NCBI GenBank assembly: GCA_002724315.1
Contig: PBOJ01000067.1
Span: forward strand, 1 to 55,891
DNA: 55,891 nucleotides
Reading direction: 5' to 3'
From: Planctomycetaceae bacterium
GTDB lineage: Bacteria > Planctomycetota > Planctomycetia > Planctomycetales > Planctomycetaceae
Shown: positions 17,549 to 26,666 of the stretch, piece by piece
Position numbering within the stretch: position 1 is the stretch's first letter
Layout of the letters: every line of letters begins with the position of its first letter
The notes under the pieces: generated by a model
What the model saw: only the letters and a program-made list of their open reading frames with translations
Database searches by the model: none
Told to the model about the DNA's origin: nothing
Program-made: the position numbers and the translations under genes

Positions 17549-18904
17549 ATGCCGCGTCAGCAGCAGAAATCCGGTGGCCTGAGTCGACGACAGGTGATCC
17601 GGACCGGCGCGGGACTGGCTCCGCTGGCCTTCCTCGCCAACGAGGCCAACGGTGCGTCCCTGCAACCGACAGCCACCGCCCGAGCCTGCATTTTTCTTCA
17701 CATCACCGGAGGTCCTGCGCAGCAGGAGACCTTCGACATGAAACCCAAGGCGACAGGTGCCGCACGCGGAGAATTCGACCCGATCGCGAGCCGCGTGCCG
17801 GGAATCGACGTCTGCGAATTCATGCCGAAAACGGCCCAGATGACTCACCATCTGTCGATCATCCGGTCCATGCACCACGACCAGACATTCCACGGCGGCG
17901 GAACCCACTACAACCTGACTGGCCGGCCACACCAGCCTCGAACACCACAGCCCGAATACTATCTCGACTCCCGTGATGCCCCCTGCGTCGGGGCGGTCTT
18001 TCAGCAATTGATCGGATTCCGGGCAGGACTGCCCGCCTCGGTGCACCTGCCCTTCTGGATTCAACAGGGCAACGTCGGCCGGTTTGCTGGCCAGGATGCC
18101 GGATTCCTTGGACAACGCTTCAATCCGCTGCGGGTCTTCCACGTGGGCAAGACCGACCTTCCGGGATCGTTGCCTCGCACATTTCGCTTGCCCGACGCCA
18201 TCCCCGTATCACGACTCGACAGGCGCACCTCGCTGTTGACCCGTCTCGAACGCGGCCGGGAGACTCCGGAAACCCCATCGCGTTGGAAACGCCAGCGTGA
18301 ACGAGCGATGGAGATACTGCACGCCGGTGGTGCCTGGCAGGCGTTTTCCATCAAGGACGAAACACCGGAGACCCGTGAGCTGTATGGTGACCACAAGTTC
18401 GCCCGCAGTTGCCTGGTGGCACGCCGACTGGTCGAAGCCGGAGTGAAGGTGGTCCAGGTCAACTGGCCCGGCCACGAAACTCACTTCGACACGCACGGCG
18501 GACATTTCCCAGACATGAAAAACACGCTGCTCCCGCCCATGGACCGAGCCTATGCCGCCCTTCTGCACGATCTCGATCAACGAGGATTGCTCGACGACAC
18601 CCTGGTGGTGTGGTCCGGAGAGTTCGGACGCACGCCGTCTTTGAACGGCAACAAGACGGCCGGAAGAGATCATTGGCCGTGGGTCTACACAAGCGTCCTG
18701 GCCGGCGGTGGTATCCGTGGAGGACGACACTTCGGCAGCAGTGATCCCCAGGCTGCCTATCCCCACGAGGACCCGGTTCATGTCTCGCGGTTCGTCGCCA
18801 CGATCTACCATGCCCTGGGCTGCACCGAAGAAACCGTCGTCCACGATGTCCAGGGACGGCCGCACCACGTGATGCAGCGCCGCCCATTGCTGCAGATCTT
18901 CTGA
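17549..18904 (+). CDS. DUF1501 protein (operon with PPC protein)
   Basis: This 451-residue DUF1501 family protein has an N-terminal Tat-type leader (LSRRQVIRTGAGLAPLAFL). Recognisable family segments are IFLHITGGPAQQETFDMKPKA near residue 55, VNWPGHETHFDTHGGHFPDM, a loop near the middle (DDTLVVWSGEFGRTPSLNG) and GRDHWPWVYTSVLAGGGIRGG. Asp, His and Glu in these segments occupy the places where related phosphatase-fold enzymes bind metal, but no activity has been shown for the family. It follows the PPC gene with a 4-base gap. The pair lacks the DUF1549/DUF1553 partner that accompanies the other DUF1501 genes in this window. Confidence 0.9.
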   Translation: MPRQQQKSGGLSRRQVIRTGAGLAPLAFLANEANGASLQPTATARACIFLHITGGPAQQETFDMKPKATGAARGEFDPIASRVPGIDVCEFMPKTAQMTHHLSIIRSMHHDQTFHGGGTHYNLTGRPHQPRTPQPEYYLDSRDAPCVGAVFQQLIGFRAGLPASVHLPFWIQQGNVGRFAGQDAGFLGQRFNPLRVFHVGKTDLPGSLPRTFRLPDAIPVSRLDRRTSLLTRLERGRETPETPSRWKRQRERAMEILHAGGAWQAFSIKDETPETRELYGDHKFARSCLVARRLVEAGVKVVQVNWPGHETHFDTHGGHFPDMKNTLLPPMDRAYAALLHDLDQRGLLDDTLVVWSGEFGRTPSLNGNKTAGRDHWPWVYTSVLAGGGIRGGRHFGSSDPQAAYPHEDPVHVSRFVATIYHALGCTEETVVHDVQGRPHHVMQRRPLLQIF

Positions 18905-18913
18905 GCCGATTCT

Positions 18914-18947
18914 CCAACCGACCCGGCGTCCAGTTCCGGGTCGTTGG
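18914..18947. terminator. strong hairpin between convergent genes, likely bidirectional terminator
   Basis: CCAACCGACCCGG (18914-18926) pairs with CCGGGTCGTTGG (18936-18947) around a 9-base loop, with one bulged C. It fills most of the 54-base gap between the convergent DUF1501 and gingipain-like genes and could stop transcription from both directions. There is no poly-T tract. Confidence 0.6.
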
Positions 18948-18958
18948 CATCGCTGGAT

Positions 18959-20302
18959 CTACCGGGACGGGGTGACAACCGCCTGGAACGGCTGAACCGC
19001 CGGATCACCGAGTACGACGTACAACAACAGGCCCTGGGCCACACGGCGGCCAGCGGCGCGATCCGGTGATACCACAAAGCGGCCGGACCGGAACCCCCTC
19101 ACGGCAATCAACCCGTTGATCAACTGCTGGTACGACTCGCCCACGGTTTTGCCTTGTGACCAGGCTTCCAACACCGGAAACACGTGGGGAAACCCCATGC
19201 TCAGCCGCATGTGACCGAAGAACGCCGTTGATCCGTTGTCAATTGCCCGCAATGCAAATGCGTCCCTCTTCTTGACCTCGTACCCCCCTGGAATCCGGCG
19301 AATTCTGGGGAAGTCCGAACGGTCAGGAGACGCGGCAAAGCACGACCCGCTGAGAATGAACTTGCCGGACAGGTCGTTCGGCAGCCCATCAACATCGACA
19401 CCACACGACATCCCCGGGACGCCGTGCCCGTGCATCACCACCAGCGACGCCGCCCGAAACGCTGCATCTGCCGCCGGGGGAAATGACTTCAGGAACGGCT
19501 GCTGGCCTGTCGCCTGCAGGTTCCAGATATTCTTTCCGGTGAGCCGAGCCGCCTTCACGGCCCGGCGGCTGTACACAGCCACGATCGGCGTTGGGACCCC
19601 CGTCCTCGCGAACCACTTTCTCAGCACTCCCGCCTTCTGCAGGGACCGCAGTTCCTCGGCTCGCGGAACCTGGCTGATGGCCAACGGCTTCAGTTGCGAG
19701 ACCGGCAGCGGTTTGTGACGAAGCGAACGGTCCACCAGGCCTGACAGATGCCTGGCAGTGGACGCCAACAGGATCCCGGGCAGAACGTCAACCTGGGGAT
19801 CCGCGTCAAGAGTTGAAGTCAATTCCCACAGGCCCAGCACCATGTTCTCACGGAATGATTCCTTCCGCGGAGCAACGGCCAGAAATCTGACTCGGGCATC
19901 TCGCAGCTTCTGCCGGATCGAGACGAGCTTCTTCGGGTCCTGCCCCAACGTGGCCAGGTCGTCCACCTTCAGAATGATCCCGTCCCGAGCCTTGGCCAAC
20001 CGCTGCAGGCTGGAAAGGAAACTGGCTTCCCGATGATCGGTCAGCACGACGTACCGATCTCCTGCGACCGGATGAGGACGTGTCTTCAGGATGAAGGCCG
20101 AGTTCTTCATCTCCGCCCGACTGGGCCGCTTTTTGCGATCCACACGGACCAATTGGCTCACGTCGGGAATCTCCAGCCCGCCGACTTTTTCCAGAACCTG
20201 TTCGGCCGCAGGCCGACTGTCGGCATCGGTGGACTGTGCAGGCGGCTCGGCGGCCGCGGCGGCGACCGTCCACAGGGCGAGCAGAAGTGCAATCCTGGTC
20301 AC
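18959..20302 (-). CDS. exported gingipain-like (clan CD, C25-type) putative cysteine peptidase
   Basis: This protein has 447 residues when started with GTG at 20302, where GGGGGA lies 7 bases upstream and the product opens with a clean signal peptide (MTRIALLLALWTVAAAAAEPP). An ATG at 20350 has no such support. The central region reads VVMHGHGVPGMSC (His291, His293), then FILSGSCFAAS with Cys321, then GSTAFFGHMRLS, and near the end LLLYVVLGDPAVQPF. A His-Gly motif followed about 30 residues later by a Cys at a strand end, and a closing GDP, are hallmarks of C25/caspase-like folds. The N-terminal half is an alpha/beta region with YVVLTDHREASF. Catalysis is inferred; the substrate is unknown. 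No prodomain or inhibitor gene is adjacent. Confidence 0.6.
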   Translation of the reverse strand: MTRIALLLALWTVAAAAAEPPAQSTDADSRPAAEQVLEKVGGLEIPDVSQLVRVDRKKRPSRAEMKNSAFILKTRPHPVAGDRYVVLTDHREASFLSSLQRLAKARDGIILKVDDLATLGQDPKKLVSIRQKLRDARVRFLAVAPRKESFRENMVLGLWELTSTLDADPQVDVLPGILLASTARHLSGLVDRSLRHKPLPVSQLKPLAISQVPRAEELRSLQKAGVLRKWFARTGVPTPIVAVYSRRAVKAARLTGKNIWNLQATGQQPFLKSFPPAADAAFRAASLVVMHGHGVPGMSCGVDVDGLPNDLSGKFILSGSCFAASPDRSDFPRIRRIPGGYEVKKRDAFALRAIDNGSTAFFGHMRLSMGFPHVFPVLEAWSQGKTVGESYQQLINGLIAVRGFRSGRFVVSPDRAAGRRVAQGLLLYVVLGDPAVQPFQAVVTPSR

Positions 20303-20309
20303 GTGTCGG

Positions 20310-20315
20310 TCCCCC
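20310..20315 (-). promoter_or_regulatory. Shine-Dalgarno GGGGGA that fixes a GTG start at 20302
   Basis: AAAGGGGGA on the minus strand ends 7 bases before the GTG at 20302. It supports that start over the upstream ATG at 20350, and it places the signal peptide at the very N-terminus. Confidence 0.6.
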
Positions 20316-20366
20316 TTTCCGACGCAGGCCTCAACCGTTTTGTGACCCACCGCCAGTTGACGGTGT

Positions 20367-22586
20367 CTAGCGCCCCCGGGAAGCCGCAGCTTCCTGTCCA
20401 GCCACTGTCAAGAAGACCGGGTTGGATGCGTAGCTGGTCATGATCGTGTACGTGATCGGCACACGGGCCACCACTGCAATTGGCCAGCGCGAGATCGGCC
20501 TGGCAGCGGCGGTAGCGGCCAGTGTAAATGTCGCTTCCAGCATGTCGCCGGTCAGTTTCCGGGTTGCCTCGCCCTGGACGCTGACCCCCGGAGGCAACTG
20601 TTCGCCAACGGTCTTGTTGAAGAACAACAAGGCCATATTCAGTAACACCTGCTCGCTGTATTCCGGGCTCCGCTTGATTCGGACGGTGATCCTGGACGTT
20701 CCTCCCGGTTTCAGGGTGACGTCGACCGGGGTCGCAGTCACCGCATGCAGGTCCAGCGGCCTGGTCACACCCAGCAACTGGGTGCGGATCGGCATCCGTA
20801 CGAAACGGCTTGCCCCGGCTCGTCGCAACTCACCGAGTACATTCGCCTCACGCACCACCTCCACCCTGCTCTTGCCGCGGGGCAACTTCGCCCGGCCACG
20901 CACGCGGACCAGGGACGCGTTGATCGGAGCCTTCCGGTCGGCAGAGAACACCAGCGCACAGTGATTGACGCCCGAGGGGATCACGACCGGTTGGCAAGTG
21001 ACACCACGAGGCAACCGGTCCACCAGGATCTCGACCGGGCCGTCAAAACCGTTGAGCCGATTCAACCGCACAAACCAGGCCGCGTGACCGCCCGGGGCCA
21101 GCATCCCGTAGTAGTATTCGCCATGCACTTCGAAGTCCGGGCCACTGGGCACGACCGACATGTGGTAGATGAACCGGTCACCCGCCCGGCGGTTCAGGTC
21201 TCTCACTCCGATCACGTACTCGCCATCTGCGGGAGCCCGAAAAGACAACCCGGCGTCCTTGGTGAACGAGCCGTCGTCGGCGGTCGCCAGGATCTTCCCT
21301 TTGGCGTCCATGACCAGAATCACTCCATCGACGGCCAAGCCACGCCGCTGAGACTGCACATCAATCTTGACGACGTCCTGTTTGTTGGCCCGGAAGCGGT
21401 AAAAGTGGGTCTGCCCGGGCCGTTGGAACCGGCCACTGATGCCCACGGGCAATTCTATTGGCATCGCCAGTGCCACTTTGAGATTCCGCCCATCGGCAGT
21501 CCGTTGGAGATGCGGACTGACCAGTTGAGGAACCGCCGGACCGGGACGGCTGTCGGCCCCCGGGATCCGGACCCGCCGCCAGCCCGGCACCGCATCGGCT
21601 GCCACATTCCAGGTGACCTGGCGTCGCTCTCGCGAGGGCGCTCGTGGCACATTGATCGAATGCGTCTCGACAACCTCCACCGAAGCCGAATGCCCCCGCT
21701 GGACCGCAACCGGAAACGTCGCCACCGCCAACGGCCCCTCGGTGATCTCGACACAGTAGACGTACCGGGGATCACCGGCATAACGAGAGTCACGAACCTC
21801 CAGGAAATAATCTCCCGAGGATGGCAACCGGCAACGCAACATCGCATCGCCGCCGACGAAGTTGTCGTTTTCGGCCACCACTCGTCCCTGCTCGTCACGG
21901 AGCGTGAGATACGAATCCATCAGGTGGATTTTCGGGTACTGGATCGCCATGCAGTGGATCAACCGTGTGACCCGCTGGGCAAAGATCTGGCAAACCAGTT
22001 CCTGCCCGGCTCGACCGCGAATCCGATACAGGTCCACATCCTCAAAATCGGCGATGTTCCCGCACACAGCCGATGGGACCGACACCGTCTGGGCCGTCTT
22101 CGACGTATTGTTGTCGCCGGCCGTCTCGGTCACCACCGGATGATCAGTCACAAGCAGGTGTCCCACACTGCTAACGGCCTGATCCGTGGCAATCCGGTAC
22201 TCGTACACACCGGCCATCTGCCCGGCGGGCACTTCGACGTCAAACCCGAAATCCTCGCCCTGATCCAATTCCTTGGGTTCAAAGAACGCGATTTTTTTGG
22301 GCGGCTCCTTGGCCTGGGTCATCCGAATGCCAGCAGGAACGAAGAATGTCGAGTGCGAGTTGTCCAGGGTAAAATTGGACCAGACGCGGACCTTGGCCTT
22401 GGTGCCTCGCTGCACGGCAATCGGATGTGTGCGGGTGATCTGGCGGTAACTGATCTTGTGTGCTGCGACGCTCGGACGAGCGGTCGCCAGCATCGTGCCG
22501 ACCACCAGCATCAACGGGATGACGGCCGGCAAGCAGTGGCGCCAGGTCGGCAGACCGGTCTTCAAAGTGGACACGCCGTGCGTCAT
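20367..22586 (-). CDS. exported PPC-domain protein (last gene of DUF1549/DUF1501/PPC operon)
   Basis: This protein has 739 residues when started at 22586 (MTHGVSTLKTG). Its ATG overlaps the stop of the DUF1501 gene as ATGA, so the two are translationally coupled. A hydrophobic leader (VIPLMLVVGTMLATARPSVAA) directs export. PPC-type beta sandwiches appear near residues 140-250 (DVDLYRIRGRAGQELVCQIFA, then ending YCVEITEGPL) and near 390-490 (FYRFRANKQDVVKIDVQS and YVIGVRDLNRRAGDRFIYHM). The C-terminal part is rich in beta strands with no catalytic signature. Its domain order resembles the protein at 15091. It probably binds substrate or partner proteins in the periplasm. Confidence 0.8.
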   Translation of the reverse strand: MTHGVSTLKTGLPTWRHCLPAVIPLMLVVGTMLATARPSVAAHKISYRQITRTHPIAVQRGTKAKVRVWSNFTLDNSHSTFFVPAGIRMTQAKEPPKKIAFFEPKELDQGEDFGFDVEVPAGQMAGVYEYRIATDQAVSSVGHLLVTDHPVVTETAGDNNTSKTAQTVSVPSAVCGNIADFEDVDLYRIRGRAGQELVCQIFAQRVTRLIHCMAIQYPKIHLMDSYLTLRDEQGRVVAENDNFVGGDAMLRCRLPSSGDYFLEVRDSRYAGDPRYVYCVEITEGPLAVATFPVAVQRGHSASVEVVETHSINVPRAPSRERRQVTWNVAADAVPGWRRVRIPGADSRPGPAVPQLVSPHLQRTADGRNLKVALAMPIELPVGISGRFQRPGQTHFYRFRANKQDVVKIDVQSQRRGLAVDGVILVMDAKGKILATADDGSFTKDAGLSFRAPADGEYVIGVRDLNRRAGDRFIYHMSVVPSGPDFEVHGEYYYGMLAPGGHAAWFVRLNRLNGFDGPVEILVDRLPRGVTCQPVVIPSGVNHCALVFSADRKAPINASLVRVRGRAKLPRGKSRVEVVREANVLGELRRAGASRFVRMPIRTQLLGVTRPLDLHAVTATPVDVTLKPGGTSRITVRIKRSPEYSEQVLLNMALLFFNKTVGEQLPPGVSVQGEATRKLTGDMLEATFTLAATAAARPISRWPIAVVARVPITYTIMTSYASNPVFLTVAGQEAAASRGR

Positions 22587-23899
22587 GACAGCTCCCGGAT
22601 CGAATGGCCTTCGCACAATCGCATCGGCCGCCCATCACCAATGATGTGGGTTGTGTCCAAGGGGATTCCGAGCTTCGTGTAGATCGTCGCAGCGATATCC
22701 TGAGGATAGTACTCCTCGCCGACGCTCCGCCCCCCCTCGGCATCAGTCTGGCCGACGATGACTCCCGGAGGTGTTCCGGCCCCGGCAAAGACCGCCAGCC
22801 CGGCCGATGCCCAGTGGTCCCGGCCGGCCGCAGTGTTCACCTTGGGTGTCCGCCCAAAATCGGTCAACCAAACCACCAGAGTCGACTCCAGCAGGCCCCG
22901 TTGTTTCAGATCAGCCACCAGCATCGGCAGCGCCTGGTCAACCGGCGGCAGCAACTCCTTGAGCCGACTGAAGTTCTTGGCATGAGTGTCCCAGTCGGCG
23001 TTGCTGACGGTCACGAACCGGGAACCCGATTCGATCAATCGCCGTGCCAGCAGGCAGCTCTGCCCAAACGTCGTTCGGCCATAGGCGTCACGCGTTTTGG
23101 CGGACTCGCGATCCAGCCGGAACGCCCTCTGGGTATTGGCCGAGGTGATCATGCGAAAGGCGTCACGGTAATAGGTGTCGATGGCCGACAGGGCCGCTGG
23201 CCGCTTGGCCAGCCCCCGTTGCAATGTGTCGATCCTGGCCAGTGCCTCGCGCCGCAACGACACCCGCTTCGGACTGACTCCTCCCGGAAGCGTCAGGTCC
23301 CGGACCGTGAATTTGTCAGCATTGGGATCCTCAAACACTTCGAACGGATTGTGCGTGATCCCCAGGTATCCGGCCGTCCCGCCCATGAACTTGCGGTCGA
23401 CCTCGTTGCCCAACTGCACGAAGGCCGGCATGTCACGCCGGTTGCCCCGTTCACGAGAGATGACCGACCCGTAGGTCGGATAGGTGACGGCCGGATTCAA
23501 CTGCCAGCCGGAGAGAATGATGGCATCTGCCGAACCGTGAGCCCCGTTGATGGAATTCAGGTTGCGGACTACCGCCAGATCCTTGGCGCCCCGTGCGAAT
23601 CCCGGCACGTGATCCGAAAACCGGACACCGGGGATCGACGTGTCGATCGTCCCGAACTCCCCACGGACCTCCGCCCGCGCCTTCGGCTTCGGGTCCAGCG
23701 TGTCGTGGTGGCTGGTACCGCCTCGGGTCCAGATCAGGATGCAGTTGACATCCTGTCGCGGGGCGGCAGCGGCCGCCTGACTTCGAAGTGCCTGATCCAG
23801 GGACAACCCGATGCCCCCCAGCGCCCCGACCTGCAACAGAAAGCTGCGGCGGCTCGGCGACTGGCAATCGGTGTGGTGAAGTGGTCGAAGATCGAGCAT
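22583..23899 (-). CDS. DUF1501 protein (middle gene of DUF1549/DUF1501/PPC operon)
   Basis: This DUF1501 protein has about 438 residues with the start at 23899 (MLDLRPLHHTDCQSPSRRSFL), where AGGGA lies 9 bases upstream. An ATG at 23923 is also possible. SRRSFLLQVGALGGIGLSL is a Tat-like leader. Family segments include ILIWTRGGTSHHDTLDPKPKA, SRFVTVSNADWDTHAKNFS, ESTLVVWLTDFGRTPKVNT and GRDHWASAGLAVFAGAGTPPG. The gene follows the DUF1549/1553 gene after about 48 bases and overlaps the next gene by four bases. This is the standard planctomycete order, in which the DUF1549/1553 protein and DUF1501 protein are thought to work together, although the reaction is not known. Confidence 0.9.
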   Translation of the reverse strand: MLDLRPLHHTDCQSPSRRSFLLQVGALGGIGLSLDQALRSQAAAAAPRQDVNCILIWTRGGTSHHDTLDPKPKARAEVRGEFGTIDTSIPGVRFSDHVPGFARGAKDLAVVRNLNSINGAHGSADAIILSGWQLNPAVTYPTYGSVISRERGNRRDMPAFVQLGNEVDRKFMGGTAGYLGITHNPFEVFEDPNADKFTVRDLTLPGGVSPKRVSLRREALARIDTLQRGLAKRPAALSAIDTYYRDAFRMITSANTQRAFRLDRESAKTRDAYGRTTFGQSCLLARRLIESGSRFVTVSNADWDTHAKNFSRLKELLPPVDQALPMLVADLKQRGLLESTLVVWLTDFGRTPKVNTAAGRDHWASAGLAVFAGAGTPPGVIVGQTDAEGGRSVGEEYYPQDIAATIYTKLGIPLDTTHIIGDGRPMRLCEGHSIRELS

Positions 23900-23946
23900 C
23901 TGAATGTTCCCTGGCTGAAACACCGGGCAAGGTCAGTTGGTCATGG

Positions 23947-26469
23947 TCAGTGGTTGAAGAGAAACTCGCGGCTGTTGCAGAGAGCCCACAGGATGTTTTC
24001 CAGGCCCTTCCTCTGATTCTCGGACTGGCCCACCACCTCCCGGCAGGTGACCAGTTCGCTGGCCGAAGGGAGCCGGCTGAACGTGGCCAAGTACAGTTGC
24101 CGCAGATTCTGCTCAAGGGGTTTGCCAGCCGCTATCAACTTCGCGAGTCGCCCGGACTTGTCGGCCAACTTCTTCTCGAACTTCGCCCCGTTGCACAGGT
24201 GCAACACCTGGGCCATGTTCGGCTCGGCCGTCCGTTCACACTCGCAGTTGGTCAATCGACGCGGCCGCCCCAGGGTGTCGAGAAAATACGACTCGAAGTT
24301 CGGATCCGGCAAGGCAATCGCTCGCGTGCCGGGGGGAACGCCGGGAAATCGCTCGTGAGTGCCGCAGGCGTGGTCGATCGCATCCAGCAGAACCTCAGCC
24401 GGCAACCGCTTGACGTTGTAGTGAGTGTAAAAGCGACGATCCGTGACGTGTTCGGGCCGTGATGTCGAGGACAGTTGGTAAGTGGCTGAAGTCATGATCC
24501 GACGCATCAGGTGCTTCAGATCGAACTTGTGGGCAACGAAGTCATCGGCCAGGGCGTCGAGCAATTCGGGGTTTGTCGGCGGATTGGTCGATCTCAGGTC
24601 GTCGACGGGTTCGACGATCCCGGTACCCATGAAATGGCCCCAAATGCGGTTGACGATATTCCGCGAGTACAGACGGTTTGTCGGCGATGTCAGCCAGTCG
24701 GCCAGGGGCTCGCGAATGTCGAGCACGCCCCGGATGTCGACGGGGTCGCCTCCGAGTGGCCGAGGCGGAACGACCTGTCCGGTCCGCGGATGCTTGAGAC
24801 TGCGGTCGGCCGCCAACGGAGCCAGGCTGACCACGGCGTCAAAGCCCAGTTCTCCGAAGGTGCCGCTCGACTTGCTGTCCAAACGTGTGAAGAACGCCGC
24901 CAGGCCATAGAAATCGGCCTGGCTGTACGACTCGAACGGATGATGGTGGCAACGGGCACACTGTAACCGGATGCCCAAAAACACCTGTGCGGTGGTCTCG
25001 GCCAGATCGGCCGGATTCGAGATCGTCGCCACGTCGGTGGGGCGCCGCGAGGAGGCGATAAAATTGGCTGGACCGTGTTCGAAAATCGAGCCCTGTGCAG
25101 TGATCAACTCACGAGTGATCTGGTCGTACGGCTTGTTTCGTCGCAGAGACTGTCGGATCCAGTTGTGATAGGCCCACATCCCGGCATCACCGGACGTCTT
25201 GCGATTGTTGCGAAGCACGTCAGAGAATTTCAGCGTCCAGTAGGTGCTCCATTCGCCCACATACCGGTCCCGTGCAGGATCCCCGGTCACGCCCAGGACC
25301 TCGTTGATCACTCCGGCACGTTTTTCGGGGGACGACGAGTTCAGGAACTGCTGAACAACTTTCGGATCAGGCAACGTCCCCAGACAATCCAGGAACACTC
25401 GCCGAATGAACTCGGCATCACTGCACCCGGGTGAAGGCCGCATCCCAAGAAGCTTCCATCTTCGGGAAACGTGCTCATCGATCAGGTTGCCCGTCTTCAA
25501 CAGCACCGCGGCCGTCCCCGTGGTCGCAAAGGGGGACATCACGTGGGCCACAGCCGTCTGGCCGCGGTAACGAACCATGACGGCCGCCTGCCCACTTCCG
25601 GAGACCGTGACACGGCCATCGTCGCCGACGTCGGCGATTCCGGATTCCAGGCTGTCAAAAGCGGACCGACGGGTGACGTCGTTTCGGTGACCATCGGCGT
25701 AACGGGCCACGACCCGCAACTGCTGTGTCTGGCCGACCCGATACGTGTGTTCTCGAGGAAAAACGTCCAGTCCCACGATCCGCACCGCATCCGGATTCGC
25801 CCGACCGGGACCACGGGCCCCCTCGGCGATCCAGGTCTTGAGCACGTCGTACTCGTAGCTGTCTCGACCGAATCGCCGGCCCCCACCATGCCCGACAGAC
25901 ATCGTTGCCTTCCGCAGCACCAGGCTGTCCGGCGGGGAGACCAGCGACACCCTCCGACTGTCCCATTCGCGGGTCAACGCGAGGTGATCTGCTTCCGGAG
26001 CAAAAGAAAACACCGACAGCTTGAAGCCCCCCTTGCCGAACTGCGACGCATGACACGCCCCCTGGTTGCATCCGGCTCGACTGAGAACAGGAAGCACATG
26101 ATCCACAAATCGGGAACTGTGATCGGCAAACCCGCTGGCCACCACAACCGGAATCTGGCGAATGGTCCCCGCGTGTCGGACCCGCACCACCGTCCGGCCC
26201 GCCGACTTTGCACGGACTCGCCCCATCCGGTCGATCGAAACGACCCGGTCGCCCTCGATCTCGAACCGTACCACCCTCGTCACGTCACGAGATTCTCCAG
26301 AGGCCGTTTTCTCGGTGACGAGCAGTTGGACCTGGTCGAGCCGACTCGACAACTCGATCCGGGTCGGAGAGACCTCGAACTCTTCGACGGCATCGGCGTG
26401 ACCGCTTGCCGCTGCGCACAGGAAGATTCCGAACTGCAGCGCCCGTGCAGCGAACCTCGAAAAACACAT
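23947..26469 (-). CDS. DUF1549/DUF1553 protein with Ig-like (Big2) domain and cytochrome-like Cys motifs
   Basis: This protein has 840 residues when started at 26469 (MCFSRFAARALQFGIFLCAAASGHADA), which gives a signal peptide. The open frame continues upstream but without leader features. An N-terminal Ig-like Big2 domain (about residues 25-105) ends before VLPVLSRAGCNQGACHASQFGKG, a CX4CH motif in place of the usual CXXCH. A second Big2-like stretch follows near 250-330. DUF1549 then spans about 345-560 and includes QVFLGIRLQCARCHHHPFE (CXXCH). DUF1553 runs to the end and contains YSRNIVNRIWGHFMGTGIVEP and TNCECERTAEPNMAQVLHL. The protein is probably periplasmic and may carry haem. The gene heads an operon with DUF1501 and PPC genes. 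Confidence 0.88.
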   Translation of the reverse strand: MCFSRFAARALQFGIFLCAAASGHADAVEEFEVSPTRIELSSRLDQVQLLVTEKTASGESRDVTRVVRFEIEGDRVVSIDRMGRVRAKSAGRTVVRVRHAGTIRQIPVVVASGFADHSSRFVDHVLPVLSRAGCNQGACHASQFGKGGFKLSVFSFAPEADHLALTREWDSRRVSLVSPPDSLVLRKATMSVGHGGGRRFGRDSYEYDVLKTWIAEGARGPGRANPDAVRIVGLDVFPREHTYRVGQTQQLRVVARYADGHRNDVTRRSAFDSLESGIADVGDDGRVTVSGSGQAAVMVRYRGQTAVAHVMSPFATTGTAAVLLKTGNLIDEHVSRRWKLLGMRPSPGCSDAEFIRRVFLDCLGTLPDPKVVQQFLNSSSPEKRAGVINEVLGVTGDPARDRYVGEWSTYWTLKFSDVLRNNRKTSGDAGMWAYHNWIRQSLRRNKPYDQITRELITAQGSIFEHGPANFIASSRRPTDVATISNPADLAETTAQVFLGIRLQCARCHHHPFESYSQADFYGLAAFFTRLDSKSSGTFGELGFDAVVSLAPLAADRSLKHPRTGQVVPPRPLGGDPVDIRGVLDIREPLADWLTSPTNRLYSRNIVNRIWGHFMGTGIVEPVDDLRSTNPPTNPELLDALADDFVAHKFDLKHLMRRIMTSATYQLSSTSRPEHVTDRRFYTHYNVKRLPAEVLLDAIDHACGTHERFPGVPPGTRAIALPDPNFESYFLDTLGRPRRLTNCECERTAEPNMAQVLHLCNGAKFEKKLADKSGRLAKLIAAGKPLEQNLRQLYLATFSRLPSASELVTCREVVGQSENQRKGLENILWALCNSREFLFNH

Positions 26470-26523
26470 CAATGTCGCACCTGATCGACGACCGGAAACG
26501 CGGGCCGCAACCCGCAAAGTGCC

Positions 26524-26553
26524 ATTCTGACCCGCGTCACCTCCGGGGGTCAA
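26524..26553 (-). promoter_or_regulatory. candidate promoter for the DUF1549/DUF1501/PPC operon
   Basis: On the minus strand TTGACC (26553-26548) and CAGAAT (26529-26524) are 18 bases apart, 55 bases before the ATG at 26469. It lies in the divergent region before the oxidoreductase gene. The support is consensus matching only. Confidence 0.3.
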
Positions 26554-26666
26554 TTTCAATGTCCTCCCACCACCACAACCACCTTGAGGTCGCTCTCGAG
26601 TACACTGTCTGACACCCCGGTTTTTCAGCCCCCATGCTGAACACCCCAACACGTGGAGATTCGAAC

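Noticed and set aside
20745-22682. A 645-codon open frame on the plus strand
   Set aside because: It lies entirely antisense to the PPC gene and extends into the DUF1501 gene. Its product is Arg/His/Pro-rich with no domain, the typical mirror of GC-rich coding on the other strand.
23947-26469. Intein or frameshift in the long DUF1549/DUF1553 gene
   Set aside because: The domains follow in the usual order in one frame. The extra length is explained by the Big2 domains.
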